A DNA stretch of 64,000 nucleotides from SIG299 sp045531955 (GTDB lineage: Bacteria; Bacillota; Clostridia; Lachnospirales; Lachnospiraceae): the NCBI GenBank assembly GCA_045531955.1, contig JAZSFC010000027.1, positions 118,492-182,491 of the forward strand. The letters run 5' to 3'. The translations under genes and the position numbers were made by a program. The notes under the pieces are model-generated. The model searched no databases, was not told the origin of the DNA, and saw nothing but the letters and a program-made list of their open reading frames with translations. Below are positions 1 through 9,631 of the stretch, piece after piece. Numbering within the stretch: the first letter of the stretch is position 1; each line of letters starts with the position of its first letter.

Positions 1-1296
1 TACATCACCGTTGGTCTTATTGGAAACTTCATACTTTTCACGCTTAGTAACGTTGTAAGTAGAGTTTACGTAGTTGTACATGTTATATCTTCCGCTGATA
101 TCTGCGGTAATGTAGGAATACGGCGCACCGTTTTCAATAATACAGAGATAAGATGCATTGCCCTTGGATAAGCCGTATACATTGAAGTTGGTTCTTGTTT
201 CATGTACCAGAGCGGTTCTTACCTTAGACATATCCCAGCCGTATACATCCGCATAATAGCTGTTCTGTGCCAACTTACCGTTATTGAAGTTAATTAAAGC
301 ACCACCGCCGGCAGGAACTAACAGGAAACCTTCTTCTTCGGCTGTACCTGCGCCAAAGTATGGCAGCAAGGATAATGCGTATACCGGTGTTTCCTTTTTA
401 CCTTCAATCGTGTCTGCAGGAACTTCTACAGAGAAGCCGGTTTCATCCAGACGGTAAATTACGCTGATGTTAAAGGTTGGCTTGTCGGTAGATTTTTCTG
501 CAGTATCTAACTCTTTATCAAGTTCATACTGTTCGTAAGTATAATCAATGCTTCCGAAAATCTGCTCCAGCTTTCCTTTGATGGCATCGGTTGCACTGTC
601 ACGGATAACATAGATGATTCCGTCTGCCATGGAAGGATAACGTTCTAAGAGAGCATCCTTTTCTTTTTCATCACTCTTACTTAAGTTGTTGATATCAATT
701 TTTTTGTAGTACTGGGAAAGTAAGTTTTTGTTACCGCCTGTTAAGATGCCTTTATACTCTTCGTATTTTTCTAAGGTCATAACCGGTGGAATAATGTACT
801 CCCTCTGTACATCACCGATGGTGTAATCAACTTTGATGTAATCTTCACCCTGCTCAACTTCATACAGCTTGTTGGTAACACTGAATTCGTAGTTGTTATA
901 CAGAGCGTTTACACCGCTTCGGTTACTGTAAGTTAACATTACGGTAGAACGTAATTCGTTCTTCTTGTTAGGAGTGGATGCCTTTGCATCGGCAGTAATT
1001 CCTGCTTCGTCCGGGTTGGAATACCAAACCTCACCGGTTTCTTTTACGGTAATGTTAAACTGTGTTGTTTCTGAATCCAAGGAGAATAAGAACTTGTCGT
1101 TTTCCATAACGAACTCCTGCTTATCTCCGTCGTAGCCTCTCATTTGAATTACTTCTTCTTCCACAACCTTATCCGGCCATAACATAATTACTGCTACAGC
1201 CGCAACAATAATTGCGAGAATAACCAGAGGGCCAATCAGACTTTTTAATTCTTTGATGATTGCAGCTTTAATTTCTGCTTTTCTTTCCTGTCTCAT
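1..1296 (-). CDS. DUF5696-like membrane-anchored extracellular protein (partial, 3' end beyond window)
   Basis: An uninterrupted reading frame runs from an ATG at 1296 to the left edge (432 codons), so the C-terminus is missing. The ATG follows a GGAGGG site (about 1303-1308) that overlaps the end of the upstream gene. The N-terminus is basic, followed by one hydrophobic segment (residues about 20-40, LIGPLVILAIIVAAVAVIML). The rest is hydrophilic and rich in beta-prone stretches, which suggests a single-pass protein with a large outside domain. I place it tentatively in the DUF5696 family from its layout and its position as last visible gene of a sugar ABC transporter operon. No catalytic motif was recognised and the function is unknown. 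The natural inference is an accessory or sensor part of the transporter. Confidence 0.7.
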   Translation of the reverse strand, partial: MRQERKAEIKAAIIKELKSLIGPLVILAIIVAAVAVIMLWPDKVVEEEVIQMRGYDGDKQEFVMENDKFLFSLDSETTQFNITVKETGEVWYSNPDEAGITADAKASTPNKKNELRSTVMLTYSNRSGVNALYNNYEFSVTNKLYEVEQGEDYIKVDYTIGDVQREYIIPPVMTLEKYEEYKGILTGGNKNLLSQYYKKIDINNLSKSDEKEKDALLERYPSMADGIIYVIRDSATDAIKGKLEQIFGSIDYTYEQYELDKELDTAEKSTDKPTFNISVIYRLDETGFSVEVPADTIEGKKETPVYALSLLPYFGAGTAEEEGFLLVPAGGGALINFNNGKLAQNSYYADVYGWDMSKVRTALVHETRTNFNVYGLSKGNASYLCIIENGAPYSYITADISGRYNMYNYVNSTYNVTKREKYEVSNKTNGDV

Positions 1297-1310
1297 ATTT
1301 TCCCTCCGAG

Positions 1311-1967
1311 TTAAATTCTAAAGAGAATTTCCCTTACAATAGATACAAAGTATGCAATACCCTGGCTGATCATACTGAAGAACAGCAGGAGAATGAATAC
1401 GATAACCAGCATTGCAAAAATAGAAAATGCTGTGAATAAAATTGTTTTACTCATGGTATATTCGTGAATCTGCATCATAGCAACCACAATGTAGACTGCA
1501 CAGAACACTAATACGATTGTATTAATCAGGGAGTAAAACTCTGCTTCGTTTACCGTTACCACATTACTGAAAATAATCAGCGGGAACTGGAATAACGGAT
1601 AAGGAAGCATTGCATAACAGGTTGCCATGTAAATCTGCGGAAGTCTTGCCTTACCATCAAACAATGTGGTAAGTGCCCAGTTACCAACTACCCACAGAGC
1701 CAGCGGAAATACGATACTTCCAAGATACATGAAGATATTTACTTCCGGCCAGTAAACCTGGTTAAAAATAAAACTGGTAAACTGCAGACTGGTAATTCTG
1801 GCAACTAAAGTCAAAATCAATATGGTATTCGCTACTGCCATGGAGCCACGCTTTTCGTGAGTTAAATCCCAATAACCATCCAGTGGATGTGTCATGCAGT
1901 AAAACGCGAATTTAAAGCTTTTAAAATAACGCGTATAAGTTTCTTTCTTCTTTAATGAAGCTAACAT
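1311..1967 (-). CDS. YIP1-family integral membrane protein
   Basis: This 218-residue protein has about five hydrophobic segments, at roughly 45-65, 75-100, 115-135, 145-165 and 175-200. The early motif HPLDGYWDLTHEKRGS precedes the first helix, and the overall layout matches bacterial YIP1-domain proteins. The start at 1967 has GGAGG five bases upstream. It sits between the NHL/TPR protein and the DUF5696-like gene, with gaps of under 25 bp, so it is almost certainly in the transporter operon. The biochemical role of bacterial YIP1 proteins is not established. A role in assembling or tethering the neighbouring membrane proteins is inference. Confidence 0.75.
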   Translation of the reverse strand: MLASLKKKETYTRYFKSFKFAFYCMTHPLDGYWDLTHEKRGSMAVANTILILTLVARITSLQFTSFIFNQVYWPEVNIFMYLGSIVFPLALWVVGNWALTTLFDGKARLPQIYMATCYAMLPYPLFQFPLIIFSNVVTVNEAEFYSLINTIVLVFCAVYIVVAMMQIHEYTMSKTILFTAFSIFAMLVIVFILLLFFSMISQGIAYFVSIVREILFRI

Positions 1968-1991
1968 ATCTGCCTCCGATTCTTGACGTTT

Positions 1992-3494
1992 TTACCTTTT
2001 GAAAATATCTGCAGTATCAATTTCAAACTTGATCTTCTTAATTCTGCCAACTACAAGCGGAATTACAATCAGTACACCTAAAACAACGACGATCCAAACA
2101 ATGTTTTCTTCTACCCATTCTTTACGGTAATACTGGAATGCTTTGGAATAGTTTTCTGCATCCCACTTTAATTCGAAGTAATCCATTGCTTCACGGTAGC
2201 GCTGCTGACGAAGCAGTGCACGGCCGATACCGATGTAAGCTAAGTCGTAGTTTCCGTTTAAGGCAATTACCTTTCTCCAAGCCACTTCAGAACCTGCATA
2301 GTCACCGGACTTGAATAAGTCCATAGCCTCGTAAATCAGGCTGCCGTATTCCGTTGGTGTGAATAAGGTAAGACTACAGTCTACCGCATCCAGTACCAGT
2401 AAGTCGTAATTCATATGCTCAATAGCGGATGGTGTACGGAAATATCCGTCTACGTTGCCGCTGCCGCCAAAGGCAAATAACATATTACCCTGGTCATCAT
2501 AACCGAACAAACGGCCTCTGTTTCTGTCCAGTGCAACGTAAGATTCATTTTCAAATGCTGTAATATCGGTTAACAGGGACGGACCGGAATAACCGCCGGC
2601 ATTACCAATCCAAACGTCACCGCAAATTACCCAGTTACCGTTACGGATTAAGATGTCACTACCCATCATGTTCAAACGACGGATTGGATCCACGCTTCCG
2701 TTATCGATTTCAACTTCCGTTACATTGGTTGTTGTTGTGTAAATGAAGCCTTCGTGGTCGATGTAAATGTTGTCATATTCGGTTGGAACGAAGTTTTCCA
2801 TCTGGGCACGCTGTGCCTTGGTTGCTATCTTCTTCCAAATATAGTCCATAAAGTTGTAAGTAGCCGGTGTAGCACCTACGAAACCAACGAAGGTTCCGTC
2901 CGGCTCATACTTAATTAAACCTTTGTTAACGTTTGTTGCGATGCAGTATACACGGCCCGCAGTGTCGATAACGATTTTATGAGGAAGGAATTCCATTGCC
3001 TGATCAAAGGTTGCATCGGTAGGCTTTGTAAAGGACATTACGTACTCTAAATCCTTTGTCAGTTTTAAAATTCTTCCGTTACTCTTGTCTGCGATGTAAA
3101 AATAATCTTCGTCTACCGCAATATCGTGCGGTGCATTAAATGTAGTTACTTCCACGTCGCCGGTGAATTCAGTAATTTCACGAACCAATTCGATTGTTGT
3201 ATCACCGGTTCTCTGAAGTTCCAAAATTCTGTTGTTATTAGTATCACAAATGTAAATATAATCTTTGTATACGAACAGTCCCTGTGGGGATGTCATCTTC
3301 TGTTCCAGACCAAAGTCTACCGCGGTAAAAGTACCTGCAACTTCGTAAACGTCCGGTGAATATTGTACATCTCCCCAGTAATCATATGTATAGGTATAAC
3401 CCTTTTCTGCTGCCTGTGCCTGTATCGGCATACTTACGAGAATCATAAGACAAGCCGCCGCAAAGGCTCCTATTCTTTTTGCTAATCTTTTCAT
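1992..3494 (-). CDS. secreted NHL-repeat/TPR protein with C-terminal membrane anchor
   Basis: The 500-residue protein begins with a signal peptide (MKRLAKRIGAFAAACLMILV..., likely cleaved after AQA near residue 28). Residues about 60-370 contain repeated NHL-like blades (for example PQGLFVYKDYIYICDTNNNR, APHDIAVDEDYFYIADKSNG), indicating a beta-propeller. Residues about 380-450 form a TPR-like helical pair (GDYAGSEVAWRKVIAL, YREAMDYFELKW). A hydrophobic helix at about 463-485 followed by a basic tail anchors it to the membrane with the propeller outside. The start has GGGAG upstream. As part of the ABC operon it could be an extracellular scaffold or ligand sensor, but that is inferred only from position; no enzyme motif is visible. 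Confidence 0.8.
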   Translation of the reverse strand: MKRLAKRIGAFAAACLMILVSMPIQAQAAEKGYTYTYDYWGDVQYSPDVYEVAGTFTAVDFGLEQKMTSPQGLFVYKDYIYICDTNNNRILELQRTGDTTIELVREITEFTGDVEVTTFNAPHDIAVDEDYFYIADKSNGRILKLTKDLEYVMSFTKPTDATFDQAMEFLPHKIVIDTAGRVYCIATNVNKGLIKYEPDGTFVGFVGATPATYNFMDYIWKKIATKAQRAQMENFVPTEYDNIYIDHEGFIYTTTTNVTEVEIDNGSVDPIRRLNMMGSDILIRNGNWVICGDVWIGNAGGYSGPSLLTDITAFENESYVALDRNRGRLFGYDDQGNMLFAFGGSGNVDGYFRTPSAIEHMNYDLLVLDAVDCSLTLFTPTEYGSLIYEAMDLFKSGDYAGSEVAWRKVIALNGNYDLAYIGIGRALLRQQRYREAMDYFELKWDAENYSKAFQYYRKEWVEENIVWIVVVLGVLIVIPLVVGRIKKIKFEIDTADIFKR

Positions 3495-3522
3495 AAGAAT
3501 TCTCCCTGTATACGATGTACAA

Positions 3523-4425
3523 TCAATCTTTTAAACCGGAACTTGCCATTGTCTCCAGAATCTGGCTCTGGGATAAAATGAAAGTTACAATCGGTACTAT
3601 CATTAAAACTACACTAACTGCGGCCTGCTGACCGGTTCTTGCAATACTGCCGGCTGCTACCTGGTTAAGAGCAAATGCCAGCATTTTCTTTTCTTCGGAA
3701 TAAATAAAGGTAGTACCCGGATTATTCCATAAGCTCTGCACGGATAAAATAATCAGTGTCAGCCATGCCGGCTTTACGTTCGGCATTACAATGCCGGTGA
3801 AAACTTTCCATTCATTGGCACCGTCGATTTTTGCCGCTTCAATCAGTGCCGTCGGAAGGCCTTCCATAAACTGCTTCATTAAGAAGAATCCCATGGTTCC
3901 TCCGAATGCCGGAATAATAATGGACCAGAAGCTGTCGATTAAATGAAGCTTATTCATAATAATGTAGGTTGGAAGACCTAATACCGTAGCGTTAAACAGC
4001 ATCGCTGTTGTTACCACTTTAAAGAAGAACTTATTGCCCGGGAAGTCGTACTTTGCAAGTACGAAAGCACCCATGGATGCAATAATCAAATGACCTGCCG
4101 TACCAAGCACTGTAACAAATACGGTGTTAAACACGTATCTCGGGAAGGTTACCCAGCTCTTACCCATGGATACGAATAAGTCTGCGAAGTTGTCAAGTGT
4201 CGGATTCTGTGCAAAGAACTTTGGTGGGAATCTGTACAATTCATCCAAAGGCTTTAATGCATTGCTTACCGAGAACACTAACGGTACCGCCATGAGTATT
4301 GCAGTCAGCGCTAAAAACAAATAGAGGAAAATGTCGCCCCAAATGGAACGGTTGGGTTTTCTTCTCTTTATTAACTTTTTCTTGTATGGTTTTGGTTGTT
4401 TTGGTGTTTTTTGCTTTTTGCTCAT
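3523..4425 (-). CDS. carbohydrate ABC transporter permease, MalG type
   Basis: A 300-residue membrane protein of the CUT1 sugar importer class. After a very basic N-terminus (KKQKTPKQPKPYKKKLIKRR) come six predicted helices. The EAA loop that contacts the ATPase is visible near residue 195 (EAAKIDGANEWKVFTGIVMPNVKP), as in MalG. It sits two bases from the other permease gene, so translation is probably coupled. No ATPase gene lies in the visible operon; such importers commonly share an MsmK/UgpC-type ATPase encoded elsewhere. The substrate is inferred from the neighbouring xylan genes as xylo-oligosaccharides or a related glycan. Confidence 0.93.
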   Translation of the reverse strand: MSKKQKTPKQPKPYKKKLIKRRKPNRSIWGDIFLYLFLALTAILMAVPLVFSVSNALKPLDELYRFPPKFFAQNPTLDNFADLFVSMGKSWVTFPRYVFNTVFVTVLGTAGHLIIASMGAFVLAKYDFPGNKFFFKVVTTAMLFNATVLGLPTYIIMNKLHLIDSFWSIIIPAFGGTMGFFLMKQFMEGLPTALIEAAKIDGANEWKVFTGIVMPNVKPAWLTLIILSVQSLWNNPGTTFIYSEEKKMLAFALNQVAAGSIARTGQQAAVSVVLMIVPIVTFILSQSQILETMASSGLKD

Positions 4426-4426
4426 A

Positions 4427-5365
4427 TCATGTTCCTACTCTTCTCAACAGACTTTGAATTGCTTTGTTACATAAAATCATCATTAAGAATAAAATGGTTG
4501 CAATAGCGGATGCATAACCCATTTCGAATCTTTGGAAACCGTAGTCCTGAATATGGCTTACGATTGTTCTTGCAGCGTAGTCCGTACTTGGGAAACCACA
4601 CAATGTCTGCATGACATAACCAACACCAAAGGAACCTGTGATGGTCATAATAGCACCGAACAGAAGCATCGGCTTCATGCCCGGTAAGGTAATATACCAA
4701 AGCTCCTGCCAACGGTTTTTTACACCGTCCATGTAACCGGCTTCGTACTGGGACTGGTCTACACCCTGTAAGCCTGCTACGAAGGAAAGGAACTGGGTAC
4801 CTAAACTCATCCAAAGGGTAACCAACATACAAATCCAAAGCATATACTGCGGATTGGTCAGCCAAAGGATTGGTGCGTCGATGATACCCCACTCAATCAG
4901 GTAGGAGTTAATGTAACCGTACGCATCACCACGGAATAACTGAGAGAAAATAACAACACAGGAACCCGCAAGGGATGGTGCGTAGAAAATGATTACCGCA
5001 ATGGTTCTTATCCAGCGCGGAAGCTCATTGATGAGCCATGCAAATAGGAAAGAAGCGATGTAACCTAACGGACCTGTAATAATGGCAACCATCAGGGTGT
5101 TCTTTAAACCGGTAATGAACACATCGTCATCCAGGAACAAGCTGATATAGTTGGTTAATCCGGCCCATTTTGCCGGTTCAAAAACATTGTAATAAGTAAA
5201 GCTGTAATAAATGGATGTGATTACCGGCAAAATTGTAAAGGTAAAGAAAAGAATCGCATACGGTGCCAGGAATAAATAACACATCTTTCTATTCTTTGCT
5301 TTTTTGATGGCAACCTGCATATTGTGTTTACGCAGCGCCACGTATTTTTGGAAATACTCTTTCAA
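4427..5365 (-). CDS. carbohydrate ABC transporter permease, MalF/UgpA type
   Basis: A 312-residue partner permease with six hydrophobic helices. The EAA loop lies near residue 217 (EAGYMDGVKNRWQELWYITL). The chosen start is a TTG at 5365 preceded by AGGAG at about ten bases; the next in-frame methionine (residue 16, MQVAIKK) lacks a better site, so the start is not certain. The gene lies 17 bases after the solute-binding protein and two bases before the second permease. It would form the heterodimeric channel with that protein and use an ATPase not encoded in this window. Confidence 0.93.
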   Translation of the reverse strand: MKEYFQKYVALRKHNMQVAIKKAKNRKMCYLFLAPYAILFFTFTILPVITSIYYSFTYYNVFEPAKWAGLTNYISLFLDDDVFITGLKNTLMVAIITGPLGYIASFLFAWLINELPRWIRTIAVIIFYAPSLAGSCVVIFSQLFRGDAYGYINSYLIEWGIIDAPILWLTNPQYMLWICMLVTLWMSLGTQFLSFVAGLQGVDQSQYEAGYMDGVKNRWQELWYITLPGMKPMLLFGAIMTITGSFGVGYVMQTLCGFPSTDYAARTIVSHIQDYGFQRFEMGYASAIATILFLMMILCNKAIQSLLRRVGT

Positions 5366-5382
5366 AGTGTGTCACTCCTTTC

Positions 5383-8316
5383 TTAATCTTCGTATATCGG
5401 CATGCCGAATTCTTTACGTTTCTTTTCTATTTCTTCGTTAATCTGAAGCACATAGTCAATAATGGTTTCTCGCGGATCGTCCTTTGCCGAGGTTACCTTA
5501 CGAAGTGCGTTGGTAACATGACGGCCGGTATAGTAACCACCTGCAATTTCCTTAATGCCCTTTGCCCAATCCCACTGTTCCTGTAATACTTCGATATCAT
5601 GTGCACTCCAGGACAGCTGTACGAAAGCGTCTCTGTTTGCAGTTGCATATCTTGCAGAGGAACCAAGAAGTGCTTCCAGTTCACGACCGTAGCGGACCTG
5701 TGTATCTGCATCTGCCCACCACTTCATGAATTCCCAGGAATTCTGCTTTAAGGTTTCGTCTTCGGTCTTAATCATCATGGTTGCGCCGCCGGCGATGAAT
5801 ACGGAACGGTCGATATAGGTGTTGCCGTTTTCATCTACGCGCTCGGTACCAGGAACCAGTGTGAAGTCCCAAAGGCCCTTGATTTCCGGTGCGGAAACCA
5901 TTAAGGTGTTGTAAGTACCGTAGGATGCAATACCGATTGGCATTTCACCGGAACGGAAACGGCTTACAAAGTCGTATACTTCCGGAAGACCGTAGTCAGT
6001 AAAGTATCTTGCATATTCTTCAAAAGCTTCTACGCCTTCTTCGGAATCGATAATTGTTTTTGTATCGGTTTCGTTATATAAGTCTCCGCCCTTCTGGAAC
6101 AAAAGACCAAAATACATATTTAAGTCTGCGGAAGTACTTTGCACTGCAAGAGCATTGGTAGCAGTGGTACTACCGGAAGCACTAGGAATCGCTACGGTTA
6201 AGCTCTTACCCTGAATGGTTGGGAGCATTTCGATTAACTCTGTCCATGTGTTCGGAAGTCCTAAGCCAAGTTCTTCCATAACGTCTTTACGGTAGAACAT
6301 TACGCAGAAGCCCTGGGTTTCCGGCACACCGTAAATATCATCGCCTAATCTAAACTGACGGTAAGAACTTTCGGTGTATGGTGCTAATACTTCTTTGTAA
6401 TCTGCAAACTGTGTAATTGGTTCTGCTGCACCACGAAGTGCGTAGTCAACTGGCTGATTGGCATCAGCAGAAATCAGTACGTTTGGACCTCTGCCTGCCA
6501 TAACCGCATTAAGAACCGCATCTTTGCCAACAATTTCTAAGTTAACCTTGATTCCGGTTTCCGGAGTAAAGCTGTCATCGATCATGGTCTTTAAAATGGT
6601 GCCCTGGTCACGACCGGTGGTTACCCATACGGTGATTACCTCTTCCTTGTCGTCATAAATATCTCCGACTGCGTTATAGTCAACTAAGAAGGAAGCAACG
6701 AATGCCTTTACTTCATGAATTGTATTATCAAAGAAATTACTTTCGTCTTTTTCTACGGTTGCACCGGTACCGCTTACTACTAAGTAGTCAATGTCCAGTT
6801 TGATTTCAGACATGCTGAGAATGGAAGTACCGATTGCAGTAATGTTATCTTTCCAGGTTGTAAATTCTACGGTGATTTTTTCAGGACGTTCTACGAATTT
6901 TTCCATCTGGTTTGCTACCGTCTGTGCAGTGGTGATGTATTCGTTCTTCTGTCCTGTGTAAGCTACGGTGTCATCTACAATCTTGAAAAGACGCTTGGAT
7001 TCAATATCCATAGCCTCAACAACTTCCGGATAAACGGACTCGATGTGGTAGTCACGGTATTTATCAGGAGTTGCTCCGGTGTAAACCAGAATCTTACGGT
7101 ACATCTGGTTTAAGCGGTATGCAGAGTCGGATAATTCGGAAAGAATATGTCCGAGTCCGCCGAGGGTGGCTTCTAAACGGATGGTATGTGTACCTTCGGT
7201 GAGGTAGAACTCATAAGGAGTTCCTTCTTCATCAGCAAGTGTCATGCTGTTCCAGTCATTGCCGAAACCGAAGAACACTTCCTGCATTTCAGTAAAAGGA
7301 ATTTCACCGTCGATGTATAAGCTACGACAGGAAACATTGCCTCTTGCATAGTTCTGACGGGCTTTTACCATGATGTTGTAATAGCCGTCTTCCGGAACCG
7401 TGAATTCCCATTCAATCCACTGACCCGCTGTTTTCCATGTATCGCCGCCAACGTAGTTCAAAATAGTATGCATTACGTCGTATGGGGATGTGTTAGCGGA
7501 AGCCTTGTCGTATTTTGCATAAAGGGAGGATTCGGAACGTCTTGTGGAATCTTCACCTTCAATTTTTGCTACGTAATTTACGCCTTCGCCGGTAGCCGCT
7601 GCACCGCCCTGCGCACGGTACTCTTCATAGGAAGCTGTTTTTTCTACCGCTGCAACCTTAAAAGAGCGGATAATCATTGGTTCGTTTACACCTTCTAAAG
7701 TGATGGTGTTTTTACCTTTTTCAAAGTAGAAACGGTATGGTTCGATTTCGTAACCCATATCATCTCTGAAATATGTATTCTGCCAGTCGTAAATTTCAAC
7801 CTGCATCGGGCGGATTTGATTGCCCTGATTATCAACGGTAGGCTCGCCCTTATCTGTCCAGATACGTCCGAAGGTAATGTTTTCTGCATCATCGAACGGA
7901 AGCTCGCCATTAATCTTTAAGGTTCTTTCTGCAGGAACACCTCTGGATGCTACGGTTAAGTACTCCAGGTAGAGGTTGTAAAAACCTGCTTCCGGAATGT
8001 CTACTTCCCAGGTAACCGCAGAACCGATTTCTGTATAAAGAGCATTGCCCTCATAAGTTTCCACGCCGGTTCCTTCTTTATAAGAAAGAACATCTACATC
8101 TACAGTGTGCCGAGGCATTGCCGCATCCTTATGATTATTCTGATATCCGGTGTATGTTCCTTCCAGCATCATACCGTCTGCATCAGCAGTTAAATCTGCT
8201 CCTGCATACTTTTCGCTGAAATTTTCCACCTCCTTGAAGTTCGACAGCCAGATTGCCGCACAGACAACCGCTATGACTCCGATGAAAATCAATAGTTTTT
8301 TAATCGCGCCTTTCAT
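5383..8316 (-). CDS. multi-domain extracellular solute-binding protein with two CBM-like modules
   Basis: At 977 residues this is more than twice the usual length (about 430) of a sugar-binding protein. Residues 5-25 form a hydrophobic helix. A cysteine is present (AVVCAA), but the lipobox is poor, so it may be anchored by the uncleaved helix. Residues about 45-225 and 245-420 look like two beta-sandwich modules with similar endings (EAGFYNLYLEYLTV and EDGYYNIMVKARQN; FYFEKGKNTITLEG and FYLTEGTHTIRLEA). From about residue 565 (VITVWVTTGRDQG) a normal family 1 binding fold follows (VPETQGFCVMFYRKDVMEEL). It is the first gene of the ABC operon, with GGGAGG before the ATG. The CBM assignment is by fold impression only. 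Confidence 0.88.
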   Translation of the reverse strand: MKGAIKKLLIFIGVIAVVCAAIWLSNFKEVENFSEKYAGADLTADADGMMLEGTYTGYQNNHKDAAMPRHTVDVDVLSYKEGTGVETYEGNALYTEIGSAVTWEVDIPEAGFYNLYLEYLTVASRGVPAERTLKINGELPFDDAENITFGRIWTDKGEPTVDNQGNQIRPMQVEIYDWQNTYFRDDMGYEIEPYRFYFEKGKNTITLEGVNEPMIIRSFKVAAVEKTASYEEYRAQGGAAATGEGVNYVAKIEGEDSTRRSESSLYAKYDKASANTSPYDVMHTILNYVGGDTWKTAGQWIEWEFTVPEDGYYNIMVKARQNYARGNVSCRSLYIDGEIPFTEMQEVFFGFGNDWNSMTLADEEGTPYEFYLTEGTHTIRLEATLGGLGHILSELSDSAYRLNQMYRKILVYTGATPDKYRDYHIESVYPEVVEAMDIESKRLFKIVDDTVAYTGQKNEYITTAQTVANQMEKFVERPEKITVEFTTWKDNITAIGTSILSMSEIKLDIDYLVVSGTGATVEKDESNFFDNTIHEVKAFVASFLVDYNAVGDIYDDKEEVITVWVTTGRDQGTILKTMIDDSFTPETGIKVNLEIVGKDAVLNAVMAGRGPNVLISADANQPVDYALRGAAEPITQFADYKEVLAPYTESSYRQFRLGDDIYGVPETQGFCVMFYRKDVMEELGLGLPNTWTELIEMLPTIQGKSLTVAIPSASGSTTATNALAVQSTSADLNMYFGLLFQKGGDLYNETDTKTIIDSEEGVEAFEEYARYFTDYGLPEVYDFVSRFRSGEMPIGIASYGTYNTLMVSAPEIKGLWDFTLVPGTERVDENGNTYIDRSVFIAGGATMMIKTEDETLKQNSWEFMKWWADADTQVRYGRELEALLGSSARYATANRDAFVQLSWSAHDIEVLQEQWDWAKGIKEIAGGYYTGRHVTNALRKVTSAKDDPRETIIDYVLQINEEIEKKRKEFGMPIYED

Positions 8317-8670
8317 ACATGCCTCCCTGTTTGATTATTCTTCCTCTATAAAAGTTCACTAATGATATATATGCTATAGGTAATATAGCATAAGAAGCAG
8401 ACTAGTCTGCTTGCGCTTTTTAATCATTTTATACAAATAGTATACTCTATCATGATGAAGTGTGCTTATTAGTTTTTGCTATCATTCTTTCACACGTTGC
8501 TCAAAATTAGCTAATTTTCTATATAAATTTCAGCGATTTCTTTACTTTTTGAACAAATAATGATATACTACTTTTAGTAAAATTGTTCAAAAAACTTGAA
8601 AACGCTTACACTTTCACAAAATCACAAAAGCAATTTTTGATAAGTCACTAGCAAAATATGGAGGAATCAT
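8317..8670. promoter_or_regulatory. divergent regulatory region between transporter operon and araC-type gene
   Basis: This 354-bp AT-rich gap carries two adjacent strong palindromes on the transporter side. One is 8370-8392 (9-bp arms TATGCTATA/TATAGCATA, 5-base centre). The other is a perfect 18-bp palindrome at 8395-8412 (AAGCAGACTAGTCTGCTT). They are placed where an operator for the leftward operon would be expected. The ribosome site of the binding-protein gene is at about 8321-8327. No gene is visible here. Confidence 0.6.
8541..8569 (+). promoter_or_regulatory. likely promoter of the AraC-type regulator
   Basis: TTTACT at 8541-8546 and TATACT at 8564-8569 are separated by 17 bases, about 100 bases upstream of the regulator start at 8671. 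The match to a sigma-A promoter is good at the -10 box and moderate at the -35 box. Confidence 0.55.
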
Positions 8671-9603
8671 ATGGCCAAACACGAAAAATTAAATCAGTTT
8701 GATGATTTAAACCTTATTAACAGCGACTGGTCCGGCACAAAATACATTAACAGCACACATGAATTGGTAGCATACCATAACGACACCATTATCCGCATTT
8801 GGCGAAATGTCGAGCCTCGTGGATTCAAACCTCACTGGCACTCTTCTATCGAAGTAATTCTTCCTGTTGAAAATTTCTACGATGTAAAAGTTACCAGTAA
8901 GGATTACCATATCAATCCGGGAGAAATTCTTGTCATACCGCCAAGAGAACTTCACGAACTTGTTGCCCCACCTGATGGTGTCCGCTTCATTTTCCAGTTT
9001 AACATCAATGTCATGGCCCAGTTAAAAGGTTTTGCTGCCATTCAGTCCATGCTTTCAAAACCGCTTCATATTACAAAGGATTCCCATCCTCTGATTTATA
9101 ATGAAGTATACCAGACTTTGCTCGATATGTGTAAGGAATATATTTCCGGTAACCCATATAGCGAATTGTCCATCTTTTCCTTATTAATACGGATGTTAAT
9201 TTCTCTTTATGAAAATCACATCCAAACCACAGACTTATTCCAGAATGTCAATGTCAATAAGCATCAGGAGTATGTGGCAAAATTCGGCAATCTTTTGGAA
9301 TACATTGACAGCCACTATACGGAAGACCTTACCCTGGAGGATATGGCAGACATTATCGGTTTCTCCAAATACCATTTTTCCAGACTGTTTAAGCAATACA
9401 CTAATTTTACATTTTGCGATTACTTAAAGCACCGCCGTATCCAGGCAGCAGAAATGCTGTTAGACCAGCCGGAGTATTCCATCACAGAGGTTGCTCTTCA
9501 GGCCGGCTTCCCAAGCATCTCTACTTTTAACCGGATTTTCAAGGAATACAAAAACTGTACGCCGACAGAATTCCGCAACATGCGGCAAAAACGTCGTCAT
9601 TAA
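8671..9603 (+). CDS. AraC-family transcriptional regulator
   Basis: A 310-residue two-domain regulator. Residues about 25-110 form a cupin-type sensor (HWHSSIEVILPVE, INPGEILVIPPRELHEL). Residues about 205-305 carry the two helix-turn-helix units of AraC/XylS proteins (LEDMADIIGFSKYHFSRLFK and ITEVALQAGFPSISTFNRIF), ending with CTPTEFRN. The ATG follows GGAGG by six bases. It is transcribed away from the ABC operon and 28 bases ahead of the GH26-like gene, with which it is probably co-transcribed. By position it is the best candidate regulator of the transporter operon and perhaps the whole xylan locus; the inducer is unknown. Confidence 0.93.
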   Translation: MAKHEKLNQFDDLNLINSDWSGTKYINSTHELVAYHNDTIIRIWRNVEPRGFKPHWHSSIEVILPVENFYDVKVTSKDYHINPGEILVIPPRELHELVAPPDGVRFIFQFNINVMAQLKGFAAIQSMLSKPLHITKDSHPLIYNEVYQTLLDMCKEYISGNPYSELSIFSLLIRMLISLYENHIQTTDLFQNVNVNKHQEYVAKFGNLLEYIDSHYTEDLTLEDMADIIGFSKYHFSRLFKQYTNFTFCDYLKHRRIQAAEMLLDQPEYSITEVALQAGFPSISTFNRIFKEYKNCTPTEFRNMRQKRRH

Positions 9604-9631
9604 TAAAACACAAGAGAATTTGGAGGAATTT

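Noticed and set aside
9491..9631. 47-codon N-terminal extension of the GH26-like protein
   Set aside because: It lies in another frame of the AraC-type gene; the ATG at 9632 has a proper GGAGG site.
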